Shown one piece after another: positions 47,667 to 57,842 of a stretch of DNA of 64,000 nt (the stretch's first letter is position 1; each line of letters opens with the position of its first letter). Source of the stretch: Puniceicoccales bacterium (GTDB taxonomy: Bacteria > Verrucomicrobiota > Verrucomicrobiia > Opitutales > JAIRLM01); assembly GCA_031278455.1 (NCBI GenBank), contig JAITKJ010000016.1:1-64000 (forward strand). The letters run 5' to 3'. The notes beneath the pieces were generated by a model, which saw only the letters and a program-made list of their open reading frames with translations, did not search any database and was not told the DNA's origin. Position numbers and translations under genes: made by a program.

Positions 47667-50600
47667 ATGGATATCAGTAGTTTCACACAAGCATGCATGT
47701 TGCCGCCAGCTCCAAACCGAGAGGACAGGAGCGACGCGCTAGCTTCCTTGCGGCAGGCTTGTCAGGTCTTGATACCTGAATGTATTCATGAAACGCCTTT
47801 CGAAGTAGGAGGAACGCAGTCCGCCTATCAGACATATGTAAACGTACTCCGGCAAATGAAAGAAATCATGCCAGATGGGGAAACTGGAGCGGTGATTGCT
47901 GGATTGAGCGCAATGGCTGACCAAATTCAAGCATTCGCTAAAGAAGTGGAGGCAATTCAAACCCTGAAACATAGTGAGCAGAATGCGCAGATTCGAGTAA
48001 AAGCGAAAGAAACTTTTCAAAAAATTCGTGATTTATCCCCTGGCGAGCACTTCAACATACCTTTAGATTATCGTGATGGCGTCAGCGGATACCGTTATGC
48101 CATATTTGAAAAAAATAATGATGGAACTTTTTACGTCCATGAGGTTAACGTGGGATCATCCCGTACGCACGGCCAATACGATAAGCCGACATATGCGTCT
48201 TTTGCGACTAAAAGCCGTTTTGGCCAAACGTTCCAGCTAAATGCGGATAAGCTCGAAGGAATTGTTTGCAAATTTGTCGCTTTTGTTGCGCGCGACGGAT
48301 TGGAGAGAACGTGCACGTACGAGAAACTTTGGGGCGACGAAGAGAATTTAATTGGTCGCAGCGTACCCATTAATGAACACGCTGCGCTGCGCGGAGATCT
48401 GTTTGTGCGATTTACTAATAATAGCCCGTGGTCATCATTGATGGCCCTGTCCCGCATGACGATTTACCAACATCTCCTGCTCAAAAACCCACATGGAACT
48501 CCGGAGAAACAAAAGGCACTCGTCAAGCGCAGCGGGGAATACGTGCGGCTTGTTGAGTTTTTTACACGATTGGGCATGCTTTCGGTACATTATGATCGCT
48601 GTTTGGGCACGCTCAAAGGTGGCGTTGATGAACAAAGTCTGCAAGATTACCAAATCCTTCGGGAAAGCGTTGGGGGCGTGGAGTTTTTTCTTCGAAAGTA
48701 TGGGAAAAAACTATTGGATGCGGTTCCGAAAACCAAACCCTACGTCGAAGCCCTTGAAAACCTTTACCAGAAGTGCGTCATTCTGTGCGAAAGTCCTGAA
48801 TTCTACGAAGCCATGCACCGGGCGGAGAAACGAAATGCATTTTCCGAAACCGTTGTATCTCCGCCCGACATGACAGATAGAATTAAGGGGGCATACAGGC
48901 AATTTACGGATGGAGACGTGACGCCGCGTGCTGAAATTAAACGCCCGCAACTTGATGCCTTGACAGGAAACTACGATCAAATTATTTCTGCAATGAAAGA
49001 TTTCTCATTCGACCAAACAAGCAAACCTTACGACTACGCAGGAATTTTCTATGCCAAGGAATTGATGTCTCGTTTGCCGCTGGCCAACGATTCATTTTGG
49101 ACACAAGGGAATCCGGAAACCCATATACAAAAAGTTGTCATTTTCGATGTTTTTATAAAAAAATTGGCTGAGCACATGGCGAATAGCTTTTCGTCCGTTA
49201 CAGAGGGCGCGCTTGGAAGCCGATACTCTTGGCTCGAAACGCAAATTGTGGACTTAGATAATGCGAAACTTCCGTGGCGTGTCGCGGCTCCCTTTGCGGC
49301 GGAGGTGGAAAATCTTAGGCAAATCACCTTTCGTCTAGTAACCATGCCCGGTGGGCTTGGCGGTGTACCGGATAATAGTTTGTCCGAACAGTATTCTTTG
49401 GGCTGTCCAGGACTTGAGGCATTTGCCAAGAATGATGCATGCAAATCCATGTCCGCCGTCGACCGCGAACGGCTGCAAAAAGTACTAAATCTTTACAAAC
49501 AACGAAAGTCGCTGGTCTTGGACTTTTCAATGTCCGCCGGGAAGTGGCACAACGGTATACGCGAATACTCCCATTATTACGGGGGCGACACTGATGACTG
49601 CTTGAGGCTATGGCACCTCTTTTCGGAAGCATGTCCGAACATCAAAATGATAACCGCGGATAAAATTCGAAACGTACACAACGAGAAAGAAACCGCGGCA
49701 AATGATAAGTTTTTCGATGAAAGAAAGTATGCATATTTTTGGGCGGGATCCATTAATGATAAGCGCTATACATTTTCAGATGAACATGCACATTGGGAAT
49801 CCATTCGCAGAATCTTGGAAGGCATTTCCGGCATAAATCTTGTTTATAATACCGAGGATCCACATTCTCCTCCGGGTGTACGGCTTCTAGGTGCTTGCAT
49901 CCAATCCGACCAACTCTCCCGCTTGTGGGATTATCACAATAGATCTGATTACGAGCACCAGAGAATTTACAACGATGAAAATCACATATCCGCCCTGGAT
50001 CCTAAAACAGTGGTTTATAATCCCGTGCATGTGTGTAGAGGCGAGGGAATTCCGGAGACGATAGAATATTATCCCCGTGAATTTCTTAAAAGAGGAGCCG
50101 TATCATTTGCCGAACACCCTTTGTTTTACGAAATCGGGAAAGCCCTTTCTGCTCCCGGCGCACAAGTATATTCACTTTTGGACATCATTAATACGCGCTC
50201 AGATCTTTTTACAAATTACGGTTGTTGCATTTCGCAACGCACGGGTTGGAGCCGGGACGACAAACTACACGGGAATGCGATGCTCTTTATGCTTTTGGAT
50301 AACCTGTTGTTTGCAAATTTTAAGCCATCCGAACGACCCCATCCAACAGCATCTCCCGGGAGAAGGCACTGCTATTACTCGATGGACGGGAAACTCTTCG
50401 AAGAAAGGCCGTTTGCCAGCCGACCGATCTTTTCCATTGAGGACGAAATTCGTAAGAACCCGCAAAAATTGTTCGGAGTTTTACAGGACACATACAATTC
50501 TGCCCAGCGCCTCTATCGGGAAATGCGACCATTCCAACGGCCGGATGTTCGTGCTATTTGCTACGTGGAGCACCTTGTCCACAAATGTCAGAAAATCCAC

Positions 50601-53600
50601 ATGAAGGTCAACGGCTCACCATTTGGCATTACAGGAGATTCTGCTTTTCCATCCCGGGAGAAAAGATTACAGCAACTTGAAGAAGTAGGAAAAAAATTCG
50701 GCCGCGCACTAAGCGATAGCGAACGGGCTATTTTACACCTGGCCAAAGCAGAACTCGCCGTGGAACAAATGGGATTTTTGGGCGATGATTCCAAAATTGC
50801 AGAAGCGGACGATGCGGTTCTCGTTGGATTTTATGAGAACGTTTTCGGCTTTCGCGCAATGGAATTGGAAGGAATACCAAATTCTTGCTACGAAACCATT
50901 TTGGGCGCCGTCACGGAATTGGGTTCCCGTTTGTGCGAGGATCCAGATAGGCTGAAACGTACCGAAACGCAGATATTGGAAAATTTTGGCCGGCACATTG
51001 GTGAGACGGCGCCGGATAATTCATGGGTGGATTTTAGTAATTTTCATGTTTTTTGGGGTGGGCAGGAGTTGCAGCCAGCGACCGCATTCACCAGCACGAA
51101 TGAATTCAAACGCATTTTTGGCATGGAAAATTACGAATTCGTTAATAAAGGACATGAGACATCTTTCGTTCATCCCAACTATGGAACTGTCAAACTTTTC
51201 TTTGGCCGAATCAACGTCAAATTCGAAGAACAGGACCAATGGTGGCAATATGCCAATACAAAAGTTCTGCGTTCTAATCTCGAATTCCCAGCATGGATAG
51301 AGAGCGAGCCCTATGCCGTGTGGATAAACTCCGAAGGCCAATTGCAAATACGAGACCAAAAGGATCCGAAAATTATCTATTTTCAAAGTAAAGGAGACGG
51401 CGATGATTGGAAATTGGAATGCACATTTGAACCGTACAAAGGCTTATTTCTAGCAGTCGGACACAAATCGGATGATGCGACGTGGCTCACCAACTTCGAA
51501 AATGAGGAAAATTGCGCCTTCTTTGTGGATGCCGACAACAAACTGCAAAAGGTCTGGGTACCTCGTTATGGTTTAAGTTTTGAGTTACGCGATGGCAAAT
51601 GGATGCAGCGGGGCACGAATTTTCAACTGGTGGATGCGCCAAATATCCAATTGGGCGAAAATAATGTTAAATCAAACCCCCTGGGCACCTATAAGAGCGC
51701 GATTTTTCTGCATAACACAAAAAAGCCAAATTCTTATAAAATTTTAATGCCACATATTGGTTTTGGCAAGCGAGAAGAGAATGACGAGAGACCAGCCAAA
51801 CATACGCACAGCATTTCTGGGCTCGACCCATTAAATCCCGGAATATGTACCGACATCATACCGCCGTCCATTCATCACCCATTCATGGGATCGGGATCCG
51901 TAGTCGAAGCTCATTTTGAGCAACATCGGAGAAACGACCGACCAACGACCAAATTGGATGGCTTGTCCAACGACGGAAATTTACAATTGGGCGTCATCTT
52001 TCTCATGCAGGAAGACTACGACCGGGCCGCTGAATATTTCAAACGGCTTCACGCCGGAGTTCCCCTCTCGCCGGCTCACCATAAACTCCTAATAGACTCG
52101 CTCCTTAAATGGCCGATAATGAAAGGATACTCGGGGAAGGCCGCAGCCGTCCACATGCTCCTGCTGGAAAAATGGTCGGAGATGTACGGTCTTGATAGCG
52201 AGGACATCGCAAAACTCAAATGTGAAAATGATAGGCTGCGATTTGAAGATAACCCATTGGCCCCACTCTTAATAGCATACCTCGTAAATCTGCCCTCCAT
52301 TCCTCTCCAGCTACGCATGGACCCCTTTCATGAACGGCGGCTTTTTGAGCACCTGGAATGCGTTGGTATTTTTCCAGGGTTGAAGACGGGGGAGCCAATC
52401 ATCGCCAAGCGTGTGCTGTCGCTTGACCACCTTACTACGACGAAGGAAATTCCCGATGCGGACAGGGCCATAGTAGAACGACTACAGCATTACGATCCGC
52501 TGTTGTCTGGAAACAGAGTACTTGGCGCGGAAGTTGAAGCTGTCGCGTGTGCCCTTGTCGCCCCCATGGACCCTTTTCAAGCTCTGCCAATGCAAAATGA
52601 ACTCTTTAGCGTAGAGAACCCCTTGGGCAAGCTGCGAAAGGCGCTTTTGGATTTTCGTAGTAATTCGCCACCTGATCCGGAAAGTTCGCTTCATCTTAAC
52701 GCAGATGCCTACGCGGAAAAATTAAGTCAGGATGACCGCGATAACATTGGCGATGCATTCAAGAAATCCATTGAGGAGCTCAATGGCGAAATTCAAATCG
52801 GCGCCAAACAGCTGGCACTTAAGCGGGCAAGAAACGAACAACTCGGGAAAATGTCACACGATTATGCCAAAATTTGCGCAGACATTGAGAACTGCCGGCA
52901 AAGAATGCGCAAAACAACACGGGATCAGCACGAAAAGCTCGTCGGCTTGGTCAACAAACCGCATCCCATGCTGGCTACGCAGAACGTTGCCATTTGCGCT
53001 ACTCCAATCAAGCTCAAAGCGGTCATCGCCGTCTTCGGCCAATTTGCGACACAAGTCCCACCGGATGTCGCGCGCTTTTTTCATTTTCTCCAAAAATATA
53101 ACCCGAACATCACCGTGGACGACGTGCGCCAAATTAGTGAACATGCTCATAACTACATGCGGCACAAAATCATGTTCCGCCGTATGGCGAATCTACTACA
53201 AGATATCCAAGATCTCTCCAACGCGGGGCAAGGTGATAATACCCTGCTATCGGCCCTCCAAAGCCGCTTATTCGACCATTTAGAGGAGTGGGAGGAGACC
53301 TATGATCCAGAAAGTTACCCCTATGCACTCCTGAATGAATACGCGAGCGGTAAACATGCCCGACGTGCACAAATCGATATCCTCCGGAAGCTGTGTGAGA
53401 ACTTAACCGTTGAAAATTCAGTGGATACGGTCGTACAAATGCAGATGGGTGCCGGAAAGACGAGCGTCGTCATACCCATCTATGCGTCACAGGCTGCGCG
53501 CCACGGAAAACTTGCCTTTATTTGCGCCCATAATCGATCGCAGTTTGACGCTCTCTGTGGAGAATTGGCATCAGGCCTCTCGCGGCTAAATATGCGTGTT

Positions 53601-56600
53601 GTTCCGATAAAGTTTACCCTTCAGGAAACGAGCGAGCCTCGGAATTTGTCCTGGCTTTTGCAGGAAATGCAAACGGCGCTGCAAGAAAGGGATCGGACGT
53701 TCATCATCGATCCCACCACCATCGAAACACTCGAGGCGCAATTCAAACTCCTGGCAAGGACTCCACAGCGGAATGAAACGGATGAGTTTTGCTTTAACAC
53801 ACTGATTAAATTTTTCGCCTATCTTCAAGAGAACGGATTATTCATCGGCGATGAAATTGACCGCATCCTCAATCCTCAGGAATACCTAAACGTGTCCTTG
53901 CCTCAGGCAAATGGCCTAGTGGCGGAAATGCTGCAGGAGGATTTGGATTTCATCAGTGACATGATCGTTTCGTTAGGGGAAATTTGTCCAGAATTTTTGC
54001 AAAATCAGCAGCACCTTATGTCGTCGGAGCGAGTTCAGGAGGTGCTACAGCAGCTGTCCGAAATGGTGCTCGAAAAAAATTTTGCTATCCAACTGTCCCC
54101 AAAAATGCACGCTTCATTTCTCAAATATGTCCTCGGCCAATACGATAACCTTCCAAAGAATGAGGCCGACATGCAACGGGAAGCGGATGAGTTTTTGGCA
54201 TTTTTCCGGCAACAAAAGGACCAAGCAACCGCCGAATTGCAAAAATCCATCGGTCGCATACTTATGGCCAGGGGGTTGCTGAGCACGCTGCTACCCCACC
54301 TTTTCACGCAAAAATATAACCAAAATTTCGGATTTGGTCCCGATGGCGCATGCATTCCATTTAAGGGCCCCAATGAGCCAAACTTGGGTAGCGAGTTTAA
54401 AAATTGCTACCAAACGGCTTGCTGCTTTTTTGCTGGAATCAGCATTGATGGCATTCCCATGCGGATGATTAAAGGCTATGCGGATATGTTGTCACGACTT
54501 ACAGCCGATGAAGACGATCAACGGAAGGCGTTCGATGAATTTAACGCAATTTTCAAAGACTGTGAGTACGAGGGCCGTCCGGTTACCATCGATTTGCTAA
54601 TAACCACAGCAAATTCTTCCGAAAAAGAAAAAATTTACAAATGCATGTGGGAATTTCTTCGGCAAGGTGACCGAGTTGGCGAACGGCAAGTAGTTGCGCG
54701 AATTTTCGCCAAAGGGAGTATCCATTTTTCCACCCAATCCGTCGAAAGCAAATCGGCGCAATTTCCACAATTGTTCAGCCGCACTGTTGGGTTTTCGGGA
54801 ACCATATCCAATCGGGACGTATATAATTTCGAGAAAGTATGTATCCAGCTTCAAGAAGGCAGCGATGGACAGGTCATTGCCCGGAATTGCGAGCTCATGG
54901 GCATCGATACGCATCCTATCCATTTTGTGGACAATGAAGGTGTGCGACCAACGGCAAAAATGTTGCTGGAAAACTATGCCAAGTCTTCGGATACGAAGCG
55001 CCTGCGGGCGCTTATTGACGGCGGAGCCCTACTTAATGGTCAGCACCCAAGGGATGTGGCACGGGATATTTTGGCTTTTACCGAAACGAACACTTCAGGG
55101 GTACAGCACGTACTTTATTATGATCCAGACACGCAATCATTTTTTGTCCTCAGCCGGGGCCAGATTGAGCCAGTGGAAATTCGTCCAATGGACCGTGCAA
55201 CCCTGGCGGCCGCGGTCGGCGACCTTAAAGCCCTTTTTGTGTACTACGATGAGCAACGCTGTACGGGCACGGATCTACCGCTTCCCAGCACTTGCGAAGC
55301 CGTTCAGACGATAGACCCCAGCTGGTCGACGATCGACCGCAACGCCCAGGCAAACATCCGCCTCCGCGCCTTTCGCAGCTCGCAAATCATCAAGTACGTG
55401 GCCCTGGAGAAATCCCGGGAACATTTTTTGTGCCTAACCGGGACAAAGGAACCAAGCATTGCCGATATCTACGTAACCCTGCTGCTAAATCAATTGCGCA
55501 ACGTCACTCAGCAACAAGCCCTAGCCAGCTTCGATAAGGTGGATACGATCATCGATGATTTTATCTGGCGAACGACAATCAAACTAGCCAGTGACCGGGA
55601 ACGGCTTACAGCTTTTACCAATGCCATCGCGGAACTGTTGACCAAAGTGGATGACTTTTCCCGCGAGGCCATGTTTTTCGAGCTCACTCGAACGGTGGAA
55701 CTCCGCGAAGCCGTTGAATTCTATTGGAATCAAAAAGTACAACTGTTACGGAAAAAGTTGGATGAAGTGCAAATGTCGCAGCTCCTCGATGCTCAAACTC
55801 TAAAATTTAACGAAGCACAGAAGAGAATTCTCAGCGGGACCACTGGCATACACATAACAACCAGTGCGGGCGGTTACACCAATAATATCGACGCGTCCGT
55901 GCAAGTTGAAGTGCAACAACAGACTACGGTGGAAGTCAATTGCAACATTTCCGTTAATCTACAGTTAGAAAATTTCGTAAATCGAGTTACCGGTGGTGAA
56001 TTGCGGGACCCACGGGAGGAAGACTTGCTCGTCGTCGACGGCCCAACGGACATACACGCCTTTTTCACCGATAGAAGTCGTTCGATTCGCGATCAAATTG
56101 AGAAACACGGAGGACCCATGAGCCAAGCGGACCGGGACATTTATTTCCAATTCGCCAAATGTTTTCCAAATGACTTATTCCTTAGCATCAATTTCGCCCA
56201 ATCTTGCAAAACGGAACGCACCATCTTCGACAGCACACAGAAACATTGCACCTACCTGGTTATTACGTGGGACAATGAAAAGTCTAGCCCGCGTGCAGTC
56301 GCCATCTCCAAGCAGGAGTACAACACTCTGCGCAAACACGAAAGTAATTTGCAGAACTGCTGCATCTACCTCGCCGGGACCGGGACGTGCCTCTACGGAC
56401 AACTTCCGGAACCGCTTAAGGAATTCCGTCAGCGGAAATTGTGCGAAACAGCGGTTTTTAACGCTAATATATCCTACCTTCTCCGGGAAAACAGCGACCT
56501 CGTTGCCCAGGTAATGGCTGCCAATGGAAACGGAGACCATGACCAAGAAATACTAAAATTGCGACAAGATTTTCTCCTTTTCCGAACCTGCAAACAAGAC

Positions 56601-56981
56601 AGAGAAGATGTCAAAATTACAATTTCTCACACTCTGTCCCTCGGAATGGGCCATGGTAAGACATGGCCGAAGAATCAGGTTAAAATCCCCGCGGTGGACG
56701 ATATACCCATTCCGCTCGATCGGCCAGATGAAATTTCAAAAACGGAAGTATTACAATCCGCGAAAACTGAGAAAACACTATGCCCCCGCTTGGCCATCGC
56801 GCTTACCGTTATTGCCGCCTTACTGCTCGCCGCTGCGGCCGCTGCGCTGGTGTTCACAAATGTCATTGGCGTTCTCGCCCTCGGTATTTGGGGTTATGCC
56901 ATTCTTTTTTCCCCGGGCGCCATATTTGCCGTCGTCGCCATTGCCCTTTGGACTCCACGCCGAGTGGTCGCCGTTGCATAG
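47667..56981 (+). CDS. Giant (3104 aa) DUF3638/DUF3645-like P-loop ATPase with C-terminal membrane hairpin
   Basis: VVQMQMGAGKTSVVIPIYAS (cf. MGEGKSSVIVP), GLFIGDEIDRIL, SRTVGFSGTISN, LFVYYDEQRCTGTDLPLP (cf. DEQHTRGTDL); C-terminal TMs. Confidence 0.82.
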   Translation: MDISSFTQACMLPPAPNREDRSDALASLRQACQVLIPECIHETPFEVGGTQSAYQTYVNVLRQMKEIMPDGETGAVIAGLSAMADQIQAFAKEVEAIQTLKHSEQNAQIRVKAKETFQKIRDLSPGEHFNIPLDYRDGVSGYRYAIFEKNNDGTFYVHEVNVGSSRTHGQYDKPTYASFATKSRFGQTFQLNADKLEGIVCKFVAFVARDGLERTCTYEKLWGDEENLIGRSVPINEHAALRGDLFVRFTNNSPWSSLMALSRMTIYQHLLLKNPHGTPEKQKALVKRSGEYVRLVEFFTRLGMLSVHYDRCLGTLKGGVDEQSLQDYQILRESVGGVEFFLRKYGKKLLDAVPKTKPYVEALENLYQKCVILCESPEFYEAMHRAEKRNAFSETVVSPPDMTDRIKGAYRQFTDGDVTPRAEIKRPQLDALTGNYDQIISAMKDFSFDQTSKPYDYAGIFYAKELMSRLPLANDSFWTQGNPETHIQKVVIFDVFIKKLAEHMANSFSSVTEGALGSRYSWLETQIVDLDNAKLPWRVAAPFAAEVENLRQITFRLVTMPGGLGGVPDNSLSEQYSLGCPGLEAFAKNDACKSMSAVDRERLQKVLNLYKQRKSLVLDFSMSAGKWHNGIREYSHYYGGDTDDCLRLWHLFSEACPNIKMITADKIRNVHNEKETAANDKFFDERKYAYFWAGSINDKRYTFSDEHAHWESIRRILEGISGINLVYNTEDPHSPPGVRLLGACIQSDQLSRLWDYHNRSDYEHQRIYNDENHISALDPKTVVYNPVHVCRGEGIPETIEYYPREFLKRGAVSFAEHPLFYEIGKALSAPGAQVYSLLDIINTRSDLFTNYGCCISQRTGWSRDDKLHGNAMLFMLLDNLLFANFKPSERPHPTASPGRRHCYYSMDGKLFEERPFASRPIFSIEDEIRKNPQKLFGVLQDTYNSAQRLYREMRPFQRPDVRAICYVEHLVHKCQKIHMKVNGSPFGITGDSAFPSREKRLQQLEEVGKKFGRALSDSERAILHLAKAELAVEQMGFLGDDSKIAEADDAVLVGFYENVFGFRAMELEGIPNSCYETILGAVTELGSRLCEDPDRLKRTETQILENFGRHIGETAPDNSWVDFSNFHVFWGGQELQPATAFTSTNEFKRIFGMENYEFVNKGHETSFVHPNYGTVKLFFGRINVKFEEQDQWWQYANTKVLRSNLEFPAWIESEPYAVWINSEGQLQIRDQKDPKIIYFQSKGDGDDWKLECTFEPYKGLFLAVGHKSDDATWLTNFENEENCAFFVDADNKLQKVWVPRYGLSFELRDGKWMQRGTNFQLVDAPNIQLGENNVKSNPLGTYKSAIFLHNTKKPNSYKILMPHIGFGKREENDERPAKHTHSISGLDPLNPGICTDIIPPSIHHPFMGSGSVVEAHFEQHRRNDRPTTKLDGLSNDGNLQLGVIFLMQEDYDRAAEYFKRLHAGVPLSPAHHKLLIDSLLKWPIMKGYSGKAAAVHMLLLEKWSEMYGLDSEDIAKLKCENDRLRFEDNPLAPLLIAYLVNLPSIPLQLRMDPFHERRLFEHLECVGIFPGLKTGEPIIAKRVLSLDHLTTTKEIPDADRAIVERLQHYDPLLSGNRVLGAEVEAVACALVAPMDPFQALPMQNELFSVENPLGKLRKALLDFRSNSPPDPESSLHLNADAYAEKLSQDDRDNIGDAFKKSIEELNGEIQIGAKQLALKRARNEQLGKMSHDYAKICADIENCRQRMRKTTRDQHEKLVGLVNKPHPMLATQNVAICATPIKLKAVIAVFGQFATQVPPDVARFFHFLQKYNPNITVDDVRQISEHAHNYMRHKIMFRRMANLLQDIQDLSNAGQGDNTLLSALQSRLFDHLEEWEETYDPESYPYALLNEYASGKHARRAQIDILRKLCENLTVENSVDTVVQMQMGAGKTSVVIPIYASQAARHGKLAFICAHNRSQFDALCGELASGLSRLNMRVVPIKFTLQETSEPRNLSWLLQEMQTALQERDRTFIIDPTTIETLEAQFKLLARTPQRNETDEFCFNTLIKFFAYLQENGLFIGDEIDRILNPQEYLNVSLPQANGLVAEMLQEDLDFISDMIVSLGEICPEFLQNQQHLMSSERVQEVLQQLSEMVLEKNFAIQLSPKMHASFLKYVLGQYDNLPKNEADMQREADEFLAFFRQQKDQATAELQKSIGRILMARGLLSTLLPHLFTQKYNQNFGFGPDGACIPFKGPNEPNLGSEFKNCYQTACCFFAGISIDGIPMRMIKGYADMLSRLTADEDDQRKAFDEFNAIFKDCEYEGRPVTIDLLITTANSSEKEKIYKCMWEFLRQGDRVGERQVVARIFAKGSIHFSTQSVESKSAQFPQLFSRTVGFSGTISNRDVYNFEKVCIQLQEGSDGQVIARNCELMGIDTHPIHFVDNEGVRPTAKMLLENYAKSSDTKRLRALIDGGALLNGQHPRDVARDILAFTETNTSGVQHVLYYDPDTQSFFVLSRGQIEPVEIRPMDRATLAAAVGDLKALFVYYDEQRCTGTDLPLPSTCEAVQTIDPSWSTIDRNAQANIRLRAFRSSQIIKYVALEKSREHFLCLTGTKEPSIADIYVTLLLNQLRNVTQQQALASFDKVDTIIDDFIWRTTIKLASDRERLTAFTNAIAELLTKVDDFSREAMFFELTRTVELREAVEFYWNQKVQLLRKKLDEVQMSQLLDAQTLKFNEAQKRILSGTTGIHITTSAGGYTNNIDASVQVEVQQQTTVEVNCNISVNLQLENFVNRVTGGELRDPREEDLLVVDGPTDIHAFFTDRSRSIRDQIEKHGGPMSQADRDIYFQFAKCFPNDLFLSINFAQSCKTERTIFDSTQKHCTYLVITWDNEKSSPRAVAISKQEYNTLRKHESNLQNCCIYLAGTGTCLYGQLPEPLKEFRQRKLCETAVFNANISYLLRENSDLVAQVMAANGNGDHDQEILKLRQDFLLFRTCKQDREDVKITISHTLSLGMGHGKTWPKNQVKIPAVDDIPIPLDRPDEISKTEVLQSAKTEKTLCPRLAIALTVIAALLLAAAAAALVFTNVIGVLALGIWGYAILFSPGAIFAVVAIALWTPRRVVAVA

Positions 56982-57141
56982 GCAACAAGACAGATTGCAA
57001 GCCAACCAAATTCATTCTTGGAATCTTAACTTCCTGATTAGCCACTCTCCAGGAATACATCATGTGTGTCGACATGGGTAAGTGCGCGCGTAAAAGGGTT
57101 GTATTTGCGGAAGATCTGATTAAATTGGATAAAATTGGGGG

Positions 57142-57780
57142 TTGATTTTGAAGAATGTCCTTTTTCCGCGGTTTAGCGACGACACACTTTGGTGGAAGAT
57201 TTCTTTCGGTACCGTTCTTATGTTCATTCCAGGGGTAAATTTGCTCGCGTTTGGCTATCTGTACCGGTTTCTGCGATTTCCCAAGTTTGCAACGGATGGT
57301 GGCATCAGCCTTCCGCAGTGGGAGGATTGGCGGCGTCTTTTTGTTGACGGCATACGGCTTGCTATTTTCATATTTGTCTATGTGTGCACCGCATTTGGGT
57401 TTTCTTTTTTCACGCAGCACTTCTTTTATTTCGGGAGTTTATATCACGCATGCCCACATTTGACTCGAATTTTTCCATTTTTTATGGTTATTTTCCAGCC
57501 ACTGTTTCTTGTTGTACTTGCAATTTATCAACAGCGTGAACGACTTCGGGATCTCGCAAATATCCAGGTTATCGCCACTCGCCTAAAGTATGTGTGGTGG
57601 CCGATGCTTTGGCCGGCACTTGGTTTTTGGGGGCTACAGGCGGTGTGCGGCGTTCCATATGGTGGTGTATGTTTTTATGGCATTGCGTGGTTTGCTGGCT
57701 TTGGCATTCTTTTCGCATGTTTCAATGAGCTTCTTCGCCATTATGGCGATCGCATGGAAGATGAGAATGACGCAGCGTAG
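57142..57780 (+). CDS. DUF4013-like multi-spanning membrane protein
   Basis: FIPGVNLLAFGYLYRFLRFPKFATDGGISLPQWEDWRRLFVDGIRL, several TM helices. Confidence 0.65.
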   Translation: MILKNVLFPRFSDDTLWWKISFGTVLMFIPGVNLLAFGYLYRFLRFPKFATDGGISLPQWEDWRRLFVDGIRLAIFIFVYVCTAFGFSFFTQHFFYFGSLYHACPHLTRIFPFFMVIFQPLFLVVLAIYQQRERLRDLANIQVIATRLKYVWWPMLWPALGFWGLQAVCGVPYGGVCFYGIAWFAGFGILFACFNELLRHYGDRMEDENDAA

Positions 57781-57842
57781 TTTTGGAGCATTTCCTTGCA
57801 ATGAGCTTTCCATAATTTACCCAGCTAAAATATACAAGCCGA

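Noticed and set aside
48710-56546. Many 60-200 aa ORFs on both strands within the giant gene
   Set aside because: Off-frame or antisense ORFs inside one continuous 9.3 kb reading frame with recognisable motifs
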